Source: an uncultured Oscillospiraceae bacterium (lineage in GTDB: Bacteria > Bacillota > Clostridia > Oscillospirales > Acutalibacteraceae). From it: a DNA stretch of 9,876 bases. The stretch spans positions 1 through 9,876 of the forward strand of contig UQNI01000059.1 in NCBI GenBank assembly GCA_900542375.1, given 5' to 3'. Under the pieces are notes generated by a model. The model made no database searches. It was not told the DNA's origin and saw only the letters and a list, made by a program, of their open reading frames with translations. Both the position numbers and the translations under genes were made by a program. Each line of letters begins with the position of its first letter. Position 1 is the stretch's first letter. Below are positions 1-9,301 of this stretch, piece by piece.

Positions 1-3000
1 GCTGCAACGTGCCCTCTTGGAATTCCAACAATCTGTTTATCTGGTCTGTCACCTTCAGATTTTGTTTTTCAGCGGTATTAAAATTCTGCATACCAATACG
101 GTATGTAATCAGTTCACCAGGATGATGTTCTGCTTTATCATCTGCTGTCCAATCAGTTTGACCTTCTGCCTTATATTCTTTTGAAATGACAGTCTGTTGA
201 TTGCGTACAACAGGAGCATTTAGCTGTACTGTTTCTCCGCTGTTTACAGTAACTTCAAAAGAAGTTGCCTGTATTTTACCACTGTCAGAGTCAAATGCTT
301 CCGCTGTTTGAAGATGTCCAAAGCTGTCGGAATCCATTTGAGCATTGGTTTCAAATGAAAAATGTTCATCCGTTGTTGTTCCATAGAACGTAATACGGTA
401 TGTACCCGGCATTAATTTGTAACGGTCGAATACATAAGGAGAATCTATTGAAGTTACCTGACCTAAATCAACAGGTGCATTGTTTACTTTTTCCCATGTA
501 TCATTTACTTTTTTCTCCAGTACCGCAGTAACATTGATATAGGTTCCAATGAGGCTGTCAATGGAATTATCCCAGAGTTGGTTCTGATTGTCGTCAAACC
601 AAGCCAATGTTCTTACATGGGCGTAGTTAATAAAACCAATGTTAATATTAAAATCTGTAGCATCCTTGTCACCTGTAACGGCAAAACCATCGGATTTACC
701 GTCTATCGTAACATTGTTTGCAATTGCATTGGGTTCTGTATGAACCGGAACTTTGGTTTCAATATCATAAGTGGTTCCGTCCTGAGTCGTTTTTCCAAAT
801 TCAACATAATATTGACCTGCCACTACATCATTAAATTGGTAATAACCATTCTCATCTGTTGTAGCAGTTGCAACCTCAGCATTGTCAAACAATCCTTTTA
901 AGGTTACTGTAATTCCCTCCAGAAGCCGGTCTGTATTTTCATCATAAATACCATTGTAGTCTGCATCATAAAATGCACGGCCTGTAATTTGAACCGGTTT
1001 GTATAAGCCAAAGTTTTGGTCAGATTTTTCTCCACCTAAACTCAAATCCAAATGCTCCCGAATGGCTATTTTTGTATCATCTTGCGTCACAATGTTGGTC
1101 GGTGCAGAGAAATACGCTCTAGTATCAGAATCGCATACCACTACCGCATAACCATCTTGTGGGGACAAGCCTTCAAATCTGTAAGAACCGTCATTATTTG
1201 TTCTGTAATGTTGGTCGGCAGGCAAATTTTCTAAGAAAGCTATTTTATCTTGACTTGCGTCAAAAGCAGTTTTGTCACTTGGTTTTAATAAATATGCAGT
1301 ATATCCGCTTAACCTTGGTTCACCGTCATTTAATGTACCGTTGGTATCTGTATCAAACCAAACATAACCACTTACTACTGCCGGAGTATAGATGCCTAAG
1401 TTTGCAATATAATCGCCTGAAGTACCGGTTGCAAACGGAGGCACAACGCCTGTTGTATTTGCATGGTTTTTATCCGCAGTGGATACCGGGTCAGTACTTA
1501 GTTTTACATCCTCCATATGATTGGTCACAATACGTCCATCCGGCAAAGTAAAGATAATTTTATAATTGGTATTGCCGGGTACATTGTAAAATGCATAGGT
1601 ACCATCACTGCCCGTTGTTGTGTTATTGATAAAGGTACCGTCTTCCTTATATAAAGATGCTTTTACACCACTGATTTTTTGGTCATTGGACTGCATGGTG
1701 CCATCAATATCCACATCATTCCAAACAGTACCTTTCACATTGACTTTAGGTAACGCTAAGCCTACATACAGCCAAGCAGTTGGTTTATCAGAATTTAAGG
1801 TAACTGTTTGATTATACTCTCCCAATTTACCGTTGGCAGCATCCGGAGTGACTGTACTGTATCGGTTTGATGCTGCTATATCATAAATATCATAGGTCTT
1901 GGGTATCGTATATTTCCAAGGGGTACCGTCCGGTAATGTGAATTTAACCTTATAGTTTCCTTCAGATAAACCGTCTACCATATAAGTTCCGTCAGCCTGC
2001 ACTTGTGTTCTGCCAACTTCAGCTTGTGTATCTTCTGAAATCACAGAAACAGTTAATCCATTTTCTCCATTATAACTTTCTGCAGCATTTTTGATACCAT
2101 CGTCATTATCGTCAATCCAAACGCGTCCTTCAATGTGGAAGCCATTTGCGATAATTGCACCTGCATCTACATCGGTACGTTTGGCTGCTGTTTCATTCGT
2201 ACCTAAATTTACTGCCTCGCCGGTGCCTGTAAAAATAGTTCCTGAACAGCTGATTGTATCAATTGTACTGTTTAGTGTTGTATTGTCCGGCTTGGATTCC
2301 GTGAAAGAATATCCGCTTGGCAATGTAAAACGGACTTTATAATTTGTTTTTAAGTCCAAATCATGGAAGAAATACGTTCCATCAGCACCTGTTAGATTAT
2401 TTGTAAGCGGACTGCCTTGCGCATCAACCGCTGCAGCACCCGGAACCACTTCGTAATTTCCACCGTTTTCTTTGAGCAGTTCTACCTTAACTCCTGCCAA
2501 ACCGGGCTCTGCTCTTTGCTGATATCCGTCTTTATTGGTATCCAACCAAACCTTATCACCAATGGTACCTCTTAGTAAAGATACGCCTGCATCAATGTTA
2601 CTGTAATTGGATTCCTCATACATGGTAATTGGATTAGAATATCCGAATGTATGTGACTTACCGTTAATAGAGCTGTTATCTTTTGCAAAGAAGTTGCTGT
2701 CCTTGGTTGCATCTGTTCCCTGCAATCTCGGAGAGAATTGGTATACCCCTTGACTCTCATCTGTAATTAATGCATTCGGGTCTACAATTACATAATAGGT
2801 AATACCGCTTGTAGAAGCAGCAACACCTTCAAAGGAATAACTGCCATCCGCCTTTGTTACAGTAGAACCTTTTAAATAACTGCCCGAAATATTTGTGCTG
2901 CTAGTGCTTAAATATACAGGAACATTCTCCAGAGGCAGCTCTCCTGCATCTTGCACACCATTCTTATTCGCGTCGTTCCATACTTTTCCGCTTACTGTAT

Positions 3001-4558
3001 TTGCACTTAAGCGCAAACCAACTTTATTACTTTCACCTTTTACGTTTACACTGGCCTCTTCACCTCTGTAAGCATAAAAACGGTATCCGTAACTGTTATA
3101 AGCCGTGGTTCCCGCTGCTGCTTGTGCTGCACTGGCCGGGACTTTTGCTTTAATGGTAATGGTCATAGTAGAATTTTGACTGCCTGTCATTTGATATCCG
3201 TCCGGTGCTACCACTCTGATATACATATCGCCTTCCTGATACGTATCATGCCAGCCTGTATCGTCTCCCATCCAGTCAGGAGTATCTAAAGACGCTTTGC
3301 TGCTGTACTGGATTTTTGCTCCGCTTACATTGGTAGTAACATTTGTAATTGTTGCCAAAGACCATTGGCTTCCTCTCGGACGCTGACTGTAAGCACCGGT
3401 ATCATCTACACCCGGTAAACGGTCAATTACACATACATCTTCATATGTGTAAGCATTGGTTAATGTATTTTTCAATGTCAACGTATATGTCACATCCGCA
3501 TTATGCTCTGTAAATGCATAATTACGTCCGCTTTGTACATACGAGGTAGAACCGTTGACAACAGATGTAACAGATTTTTCTGCAGTAAAACCTAAACCTC
3601 CACCAATATCTACTTCTGCATTGGAGTTAATGGCATCTTTACCATCATATTTTACTTTAAATCCATTCTGTACATCTTTCTCTGTAAAATTCTCTGTCGG
3701 CAACAAATAAGATTCGTTTGTCACCGGACCATAGTTTACAGGGTCAGCTTCCACCAACAATCGAATGCGCACAGACTGCCCAGGAGCAAACGTACCTTTT
3801 ACAGGAATGGTTACTTTTGTAACATCATCTACGGTATCTGTGGTTAATCCACTAATATCATAGGAAGAACTGCTGCTTTCCGCAGAGATAAACTTCCAGC
3901 CGTATGGCAATACGTCTACAACAGTTGGATCTACCATATTAGAAGCTTGATTTTTACCGTCTATATTGGTTCCTGCCGTACTTGCATTGGAAACAGTAAT
4001 ATCATAGTAAATTTGTACACCCGGGGTCAATACCGGCTGATTGTAAGTTGCGACTTTGGTGACGCTCGGTTTAATTCCATCTTGATATAAATAGGTATAA
4101 ATGCTGCTGTAAATATAATAATCGGTATCCGGATTACGGTCTAGGTCATTCGTATCATTTGCAGCGCCACGATTACCGTAGCTTGGGTTGGAACTCCAGT
4201 TTACATTTGTATAAATTCTGTCATATTCACTGCGATTGATAAATGCATACATATAGTTTGTCACTTGCAGTGATTTTCCTGTAGCGCTTTCCATAGCAGA
4301 ATCTGTGATTTTTACATTATACTGCAATTCGATGGTAGAACCTGCCGGAAGTACATACGGCTGCCCTTGATTATCGGTTAAGGAAATGTACATTTTATTT
4401 CCTTCCTGAGTCACACTTGCATTTACAGTTGTATTCCCTACCTTAGCAGTAATTGGGTCAGACTGTGCGTTGCCATTGACATCAGTGTAAATGAATCCTT
4501 CCGGCAATACATCAACCAATGTATCAAGCGGCAGGTCAGCACCACCGTTATAGTTGAA
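1..4558 (-). CDS. Giant surface adhesin, continuation: DUF11-like domains and SdrD_B repeats (partial, runs off the window)
   Basis: Read in frame from 4558 down to position 2, there are 1,519 codons without a stop, entered by a one-base shift from the upstream frame. It resumes inside the same domain: upstream GDVVKYRAYVN joins NYNGGADLPLDTLVDVLPEG here. Three DUF11-like modules come first, roughly 4670-4290 (shared with the upstream frame), 4082-3745 (IKPSVTKVATYNQPVLTPG, then VVDVLPYGWKF) and 3596-3025 (AEKSVTSVVNGS, then TYTLTLKNTL). Seven SdrD_B-like repeats follow, and a last DUF11-like module (ELITYRIGMQNFNTAEKQN) is cut by the window edge. In known proteins such repeats form rigid calcium-binding stalks that hold an adhesive tip away from the wall. 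If the break is real, a gene caller would probably start this piece at ATG 4393, and the product would lack a signal peptide. The anchor (LPXTG, SLH or other) must lie beyond position 1. Confidence 0.88.
2..202 (-). other. DUF11-like module cut by the window edge
   Basis: After the seventh repeat the protein reads NQQTVISKEYKAEGQTDW, then HPGELITYRIGMQNFN and LKVTDQINRLLEF. The order G-E-L-I-T-Y-R-I followed by a V-T-D-x-I phrase is typical of DUF11/isopeptide-type surface repeats. The domain is incomplete because the window ends within it. It shows that more protein follows the SdrD_B stalk. Confidence 0.6.
380..2995 (-). repeat. Seven tandem SdrD_B-like (Cna-B family) protein repeats
   Basis: Repeat cores lie at 2771-2995, 2303-2572, 1922-2140, 1529-1747, 1121-1378, 776-994 and 380-619, spaced 123-144 residues apart. 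Each opens with a GxVWxD-type strand and an Asp/Asn-rich loop, and most have a later DGSYxF-type phrase. The opening loops are DANKNGVQDAGE, DTNKDGYQQRAE, DDNDDGIKNAAE, DVDIDGTMQSND, DTDTNGTLNDGE, DADYNGIYDENTD and DDNQNQLWDNSID. Later phrases include KADGSYSFEGV, GADGTYFFHDL, GSDGTYAFYNV and DENGYYQFNDV. Repeats 2-4 also share FTLPSG or FTLPDG at the end of the core. Known SdrD_B domains bind calcium in this loop. The seventh repeat is degenerate, with Gln replacing the loop Gly. The repeats are diverged at both protein and DNA level, so they are old duplications. Confidence 0.87.
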
Positions 4559-7500
4559 TTTACATATGCACGATATTTTACCACATCACCGGTGTGAAAA
4601 TAATTATTGTAACCATAAGATAGAATTTCTTTACGGATACTTGCAGCCAATGAGCTGGAACGTACATAAATGGTACTTGCATTCTGAATGATTCTTTCTT
4701 GTACATCGTTATCCAGGTCGTAGTCTTTATCATCCACATTTAAGTTTCCGTTTGTCCCTGCTGTTAAATTGGTTACACCATCGGCAAACACATAACATGC
4801 TCCGCTGTAACTTGCATAACCGGAACTATTTAAGTTTCCTGCTACTTGTTCTACTGTAGGAGCTGTTGCGGTATATGTAATTTCGACAATATCACCTGTA
4901 TTGACAGTCAGTTCTTCTTCTGTGCCAAACATGTAAATACCATTGCCCTGAGTCGTACCTTGTACAGGTGTATAAGTTGTCTGCTCACCTTTTGCAGATG
5001 TTTTTGTAATACTTACCACATCTTTAAACGTAAAACCTGTGGGTAACAAAGAAGCTAATTTTATTTTCATATTCTTTGCATAATCTGCTGTTAATTTTAT
5101 CTTTAAGGTTGCAGTTTCGTTATCAGTTCCGGCCGGACGGATAGAACCTGTTGTATCACTGCTTCCACCAACCACTGTTGTTTGCAATAAGCTTAATTGT
5201 GGTTGTTGAACCACCGTGCCTCCGGCTGTTTTACCGCTGGCCAAATGTACATTTTGACTTGGGGAATTACCATGAGGATGCTTCTCTAATGTAAATTCAT
5301 TTTCAAAACCAAGCGGCGTATACACATGATAGTCACTATTAGGATATAACTGCTGTAATGTTTCTACATCATATGTTTTTAATTTTAATTTCAACTCGAC
5401 ATATCCGCCAATTGGCACACCGGAATCTGTTCCCGGTTCACCCTGATGGGACGTTGAATGCATATCAGAACATATCTCAAAATTCAGAGCATTTTTCCCG
5501 TTGATTTTGGTACCGTTTACAACGGTTTGGAATTTGTCCAGCTTTTTGCCTGAAGCATCATAAGCGGTAAATTCCCATGCGGAATCTGTACCATTGGCAG
5601 CCAATGCTGTATCTGAACCGTTAAAGATTCTTTCCAAAGCCGGAAATAACTGTTCGCCACCGTTACCCATGTTTTCACCAAACAATTCCTGTAATTGCAA
5701 ATGATACGGAGCAAATCCACCGGATTGATATAGTGTACTGTCTATTGGAACACGTATGGTAAAGTCTACCCAGTCTCCCGGATAAATCTTTTTAACAAAC
5801 CCTTGTCGGTCTTGCAAGTCTGCATTACCATTCTCAAAGGTCTTATATGTATCCATAACCGGCTCGGGCAGGTTATCATAAAAGGTAGAAACAGCTTCGG
5901 AGGTAGCGGATGTTAATTTATCTCCGCCGCCTTCTTTATCTGCATCAAGACGTGTCTCAATTGTATGAAAAGATACCCAAGAACGATTTGCCAAACGATT
6001 ATCTCCCAGATAATCCGCATCTTCGCCGCCTGCTGAATCACTTTCTTCTTTTAATACCTTGAATGTAAGGTTTATGCCATCTCCGGTTGATGGTTTGACA
6101 GTATTGGACAGCGAATAATATGTTTTGCCGTTATAAGATGTGGTTCCGCTACTGTAACTATACATATGAAAACGGATACCTACAATATCCTCCATGGTAT
6201 AACCAGAAGGTAACGTCGATTTAATCTCATTATAAGAAATAGTCTTTCTATATGAAGAATACACGTTGATTCTGGGAAGTGCATGTGTATAATCCGTTTC
6301 ACCTTTTAAACGGTAATAAGGAGTTACATAAATATCGCCGCTGCTCATAGCAGGATATTGTATCCCCTGCAATTCCATTCTTTGATTTGGGTTTTTGCTG
6401 CCTGCTTCCGTCTCCCAATCATCATATACGTTATATTCGTAAATTTTGTTATTACCGATTTCGCAACCCCAATTGGAAATCTTGAATGTTAGGGTATCCT
6501 CATTGGTAACCAATGTTTTATCTACAGATTTGGAAACTTTTAAAGCACTGCCGGCATCCAAATTTTCCTTTTTAAATATAATATCTCTATGCACATCATT
6601 TGGATCTATTTCAAAAACAGTTTGGTCACTGTCGCGTCCGTAAAGTTTTGCACTTTCCAGCTTCCACTCTACATTTTTGATTTCAGAACCTGCAGCCATA
6701 GTACCAACATCAAATAAATTAGGATACAAATAATGAATCTGTAAATAGCTGATTTTTCCATAACTGCTGGTTGGTGTAATTGTAATTTTTAACCGTACAG
6801 AATCCGTTCTTCCATCCACCTGAGAAATTTGCTCTATTGTCGTTTCTGTGCGGAAGTAAGAATTACTGTCGTTAAGGCTGTAATAATCGGTACGGCCATT
6901 TACATTAAAATAACCTTTATAATTATTGACATTTTCCAGATACTGGTCATCCGTAATATTTAAAAGTCCTTCCGGAACTTTTAATGTAACATTTAACTCA
7001 ATTTTGTCCGGATGAATGCTGTTAGCGTCACTATATAAATTATTGTCCAGACGAAGGCCGAATCCGCCTTTTTCTCCTGCATCGTATGTATTAAAATTGC
7101 CGTTTGGAACGACAATCGTATTATTTGTGCCCGTATTACTTGTATAAAGCGTCGCCGGTTTCCAATCAAATTTTGTTTCAATTTTGGGAATATTGGTTGA
7201 AGTAACTTTTGAAATATCTGTTACATCATGGTATTCCTCTGAATCAGGCGATAAATCTTTTTGAAGGACTTCCACACGAATTGGTGTTTCTCCACGTGAA
7301 CTGGTTGCGCCTTCAGGCCACAACAAACCAAATGTCATCTCACGGCCAACAGAGTCCAGGCCATCGCTGTATATTTCGGGAATTGTTACATCAATATACT
7401 GAAAACTTTTATTTCCGGCGTCATCTTTGCCACCTTCCACCGGAATAGGTGTGCTTTCTACTTTTGTTGTTAAATATTGATAGTCTCCAACCTTAACTGT

Positions 7501-9111
7501 AATATTTTGGTCAGCGGGAACATAAATGCGAACTTTCATGTTCTTTAACACTTTACGTTCACTGATATTGCTCTTATAAAACAACTTATAGTTGACTTGC
7601 TGACCGGGTGTTACTTGATGATAACTGGTAAGCTGCGTAACAGAAAAATACAAATCACCGTCTTGTACAGCAGATTCAACATACGGACCTTGATCCGGAT
7701 TGTTTTTTCTGACAATTGCCATTTTTAAATTCGAGCCTGCAAATTGTTCTGTAATGTCTATTTCTGATGCATCATCCGGTACAGAGGGGGTTACTTTTAC
7801 AGAATCAAAAGCTACTGTGATTGGAGAAGAATTATTGTCGCTTAATCCGCTTACATTAATATTTTTGGGAATAACAGTTGCATCCACCTGCGTTACATTT
7901 TGTCCGCTTTTTGACTTTACGGTTAATTCTACTTCCAGTTTTCCTGAACCTTTTTTAGAAACTGTATAAGTAATATCTTGGTCATCCGGAGATAAGTTAG
8001 AAGCAAACGCTAAATCTACCAATTCTGAGCCGGGCATTCCAGAAACAAATTCCAAACCTGTTCCGGTTTGTATTGAAAACTTAGTATAAAACACTTTTGT
8101 ATTCAAATTTCCATTTGCCTTATCTGTAGATTTGAATTGATATTTTAATGCTTGGGATGCTTGGCCATGAAATACGGATTGGTCCGGGTTTGTTACTTCA
8201 CACTGAATATTATCCGCAACAGCAACATATTCCCAATTGGTACTTGCTGTTACTTCAAATGTAATGGTATCTAATGGACTTAACTCTTTTTCACCTTGAT
8301 ATAGCTTACCGGTAATTTGATATTCCCCCGGGGCTGTTTGCTTATCCGGCATTTTGGCGCTAAAACTGAGACTTAACGCTTTATCAAGATTGTTGTTTGT
8401 AAAATCATCAAAATTTAATGTTAGCTCTCTGGTGGCCTGATGATAGGAGTACACGTCTGCATCATGAGGCAATGTTGTAACCTCCATACCTTCCGGTAAT
8501 GTGAACACATACTTCACGTTCTGAATTGCAAAATCCGGCCAAACTTCACTTCCTTCTTCAAATAAACCTAAATCGTGAGGTTTTACTCCGTTTTTCATTT
8601 GAAAGCTTGCCACATAATCTACAATTTGACCCGCAGCAACGCTATCTTGTACCGACGGTGTAAGTACCATTTCAAAGTGGTCGGTTTTATCCGTTAAATC
8701 TACTGTGGCAACCGCTTCTTTATTAGCAGGAGGCGTATACACCGCCTCTGGTATTTTCACAGAATAAGCTGCTTCAAATGTTTGGCTTTTTTCACCATTT
8801 ACAATGGATACGGCTTTTATTGTTGTATCTTGATAAATGGTAATTGGTGCCGAATATTTGGTACTGACCGCACTGGGCTCGCTTCCATCTTCCGTATAAT
8901 AAATAACGGCTTCAGGATTGCTGCAAGTAAGTGTGACCTGTGTACCTGTTTCTACCTCACCAGCTGCAACATTCGCTTGGGGTGTGGGAATTATATTCCC
9001 ACCCAGACTGTCAATTGCAGCAAAACTTGGCAGTTGTATGGCAGTCATGGTCATAATAAAAAATAACACCATTGCCACAACTTGCTTGGAACGTACATTC
9101 AATTTTTTCAT
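4438..9111 (-). CDS. Giant secreted surface adhesin-like protein, N-terminal half (frame broken at its 3' end)
   Basis: This is the 5' part of a very large exported protein, 1,557 codons to its TAG; the last 39 codons are out of frame. It starts at ATG 9111-9109 with GAAAGGGG upstream and a six-base spacer to ATG. Residues 1-31 form a signal peptide. Residues about 46-118 resemble the chitobiase/Fn3-associated domain. The rest is beta-rich, low in cysteine, rich in Thr, Ser, Asn and Asp, and has no enzyme motif I recognise. Recurring phrases such as FTLPEG, VPEG, LPSGY and LPTGF, each followed by Asp-rich strands, resemble DUF11/Ig-like adhesin modules. One clear module starts near residue 856 (LKVSKSVDKTLVTNEDTLTF) and another near 1071. 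Residues 1500-1518 begin a further module that continues in the next frame. A role in adhesion or as a cell-surface scaffold is inferred from the architecture. The ligand is unknown, and no stalk anchor is seen in the window. Confidence 0.9.
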   Translation of the reverse strand: MKKLNVRSKQVVAMVLFFIMTMTAIQLPSFAAIDSLGGNIIPTPQANVAAGEVETGTQVTLTCSNPEAVIYYTEDGSEPSAVSTKYSAPITIYQDTTIKAVSIVNGEKSQTFEAAYSVKIPEAVYTPPANKEAVATVDLTDKTDHFEMVLTPSVQDSVAAGQIVDYVASFQMKNGVKPHDLGLFEEGSEVWPDFAIQNVKYVFTLPEGMEVTTLPHDADVYSYHQATRELTLNFDDFTNNNLDKALSLSFSAKMPDKQTAPGEYQITGKLYQGEKELSPLDTITFEVTASTNWEYVAVADNIQCEVTNPDQSVFHGQASQALKYQFKSTDKANGNLNTKVFYTKFSIQTGTGLEFVSGMPGSELVDLAFASNLSPDDQDITYTVSKKGSGKLEVELTVKSKSGQNVTQVDATVIPKNINVSGLSDNNSSPITVAFDSVKVTPSVPDDASEIDITEQFAGSNLKMAIVRKNNPDQGPYVESAVQDGDLYFSVTQLTSYHQVTPGQQVNYKLFYKSNISERKVLKNMKVRIYVPADQNITVKVGDYQYLTTKVESTPIPVEGGKDDAGNKSFQYIDVTIPEIYSDGLDSVGREMTFGLLWPEGATSSRGETPIRVEVLQKDLSPDSEEYHDVTDISKVTSTNIPKIETKFDWKPATLYTSNTGTNNTIVVPNGNFNTYDAGEKGGFGLRLDNNLYSDANSIHPDKIELNVTLKVPEGLLNITDDQYLENVNNYKGYFNVNGRTDYYSLNDSNSYFRTETTIEQISQVDGRTDSVRLKITITPTSSYGKISYLQIHYLYPNLFDVGTMAAGSEIKNVEWKLESAKLYGRDSDQTVFEIDPNDVHRDIIFKKENLDAGSALKVSKSVDKTLVTNEDTLTFKISNWGCEIGNNKIYEYNVYDDWETEAGSKNPNQRMELQGIQYPAMSSGDIYVTPYYRLKGETDYTHALPRINVYSSYRKTISYNEIKSTLPSGYTMEDIVGIRFHMYSYSSGTTSYNGKTYYSLSNTVKPSTGDGINLTFKVLKEESDSAGGEDADYLGDNRLANRSWVSFHTIETRLDADKEGGGDKLTSATSEAVSTFYDNLPEPVMDTYKTFENGNADLQDRQGFVKKIYPGDWVDFTIRVPIDSTLYQSGGFAPYHLQLQELFGENMGNGGEQLFPALERIFNGSDTALAANGTDSAWEFTAYDASGKKLDKFQTVVNGTKINGKNALNFEICSDMHSTSHQGEPGTDSGVPIGGYVELKLKLKTYDVETLQQLYPNSDYHVYTPLGFENEFTLEKHPHGNSPSQNVHLASGKTAGGTVVQQPQLSLLQTTVVGGSSDTTGSIRPAGTDNETATLKIKLTADYAKNMKIKLASLLPTGFTFKDVVSITKTSAKGEQTTYTPVQGTTQGNGIYMFGTEEELTVNTGDIVEITYTATAPTVEQVAGNLNSSGYASYSGACYVFADGVTNLTAGTNGNLNVDDKDYDLDNDVQERIIQNASTIYVRSSSLAASIRKEILSYGYNNYFHTGDVVKYRAYVNSTITVVLTCRLIHWLMYCRKDSFTLMSMATHSLTQLLLR
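4556..4562 (-). other. Single-base frameshift in the giant adhesin gene
   Basis: On the coding strand the sequence reads GTAAATTCAAC. Adding one T (GTAAATTTCAAC) joins the two frames into RAYVN-FNYNGGADLPL without losing a residue. Before this point the protein-like sequence is in the frame that ends at 4438. After it, only the other frame looks like protein, and that frame stays open for about 4.5 kb. The 39 residues read past this point in the first frame resemble nothing else in the protein. The site is a short A/T run, which suits a sequencing indel or a phase-variation-like mutation. It is not a canonical slippery heptamer. Confidence 0.88.
8758..8976 (-). other. Chitobiase C-terminal/Fn3-associated type domain near the N-terminus
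   Basis: Residues about 46-118 contain the family pattern: GTQVTLTCSNPEAVIYYTED, then GSEPSAVSTKYSAPITI, then TTIKAVSIVNGEKS. In this family (CHB_HEX_C_1, Fn3_assoc) the core is a G-x-V-x-L phrase, I-Y-Y-T-x-D-G-x-x-P and a final I-K-A-x-A-like strand. It is common in clostridial surface and carbohydrate-active proteins as a small beta-sandwich, often of unknown binding role. Here it sits directly behind the signal peptide, so it would be at or near the tip of the mature protein. Confidence 0.8.
9019..9111 (-). other. Signal peptide of the giant adhesin
   Basis: Residues 1-31 have a basic n-region (MKKLNVRSKQ), a hydrophobic core (VVAMVLFFIMTMTAIQL) and a PSFA/AID-like cleavage region, giving an expected cut after about Ala31. 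This marks the product for Sec-dependent export and supports ATG 9111 as the true start. No YSIRK motif is present. Confidence 0.88.
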
Positions 9112-9117
9112 GAAATT

Positions 9118-9125
9118 CCCCTTTC
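9118..9125 (-). promoter_or_regulatory. Ribosome binding site of the giant adhesin
   Basis: The coding strand reads GAAAGGGG, then six bases, then ATG at 9111. The G-rich run pairs with the 16S anti-Shine-Dalgarno end, and this fixes the start codon together with the signal peptide. Confidence 0.75.
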
Positions 9126-9172
9126 TTAAATTAGACTCCCTTTTGGCTCAGATAGATTATCAGATGTTTCCA

Positions 9173-9220
9173 ATGAACTGCATCCTAACTGCCAATGGCT
9201 TGGGATAGCATACAGTTCAT
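9173..9220 (-). promoter_or_regulatory. Nested inverted repeats in the leader of the giant adhesin (possible structured 5' UTR)
   Basis: Three stems nest inside one another. ATGAACTG (9173-9180) pairs with CAGTTCAT (9213-9220), ATCC (9182-9185) pairs with GGAT (9203-9206), and GCCA (9191-9194) pairs with TGGC (9196-9199) around one base. The element ends about 60 bases before the start codon. It has no U-tract, so it is not an obvious terminator. I could not match it to a known riboswitch class. It could be a leader structure that stabilises the mRNA, or a DNA operator. Confidence 0.45.
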
Positions 9221-9301
9221 AATTTCATTAAATATCATCTAATCATCTATGTTCATAAAAGCATACTTAATATATAACCAGACTAGTTCGGTTTATAATT
9301 T

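Noticed and set aside
578..2342. Plus-strand open frames at 578-901, 1052-1234, 1159-1551, 1620-1811 and 2091-2342
   Set aside because: They lie antisense to the open minus-strand adhesin frame, have no ribosome binding sites or recognisable domains, and arise from its biased codon use.
2572..2760. Minus-strand 62-residue frame
   Set aside because: It overlaps SdrD_B-type sequence in the true frame and encodes nothing recognisable.
4553..4566. Programmed -1 ribosomal frameshift at the break
   Set aside because: The zero-frame bases A-AAT-TCA do not form an X-XXY-YYZ slippery heptamer, and no obvious downstream stem was seen. A missing base is simpler.
4990..5050. Internal LPTGF as a sortase motif
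   Set aside because: LPTGF lacks the x of LPxTG, and no hydrophobic segment or basic tail follows. It is one of the recurring LPxG turns.
4846..9208. Other short frames on both strands within and just upstream of the adhesin (4846-5046, 5517-5720, 6446-6643, 6993-7181, 7209-7448, 7700-7969, 8782-9066, 8918-9208)
   Set aside because: They are shadows of the large gene. Those on the plus strand look cysteine-rich or low in complexity, as expected for antisense reading.
9173..9220. Known riboswitch (cobalamin, c-di-GMP or similar) in the leader
   Set aside because: The conserved core sequences of those classes were not found, so only a generic stem-loop is claimed.
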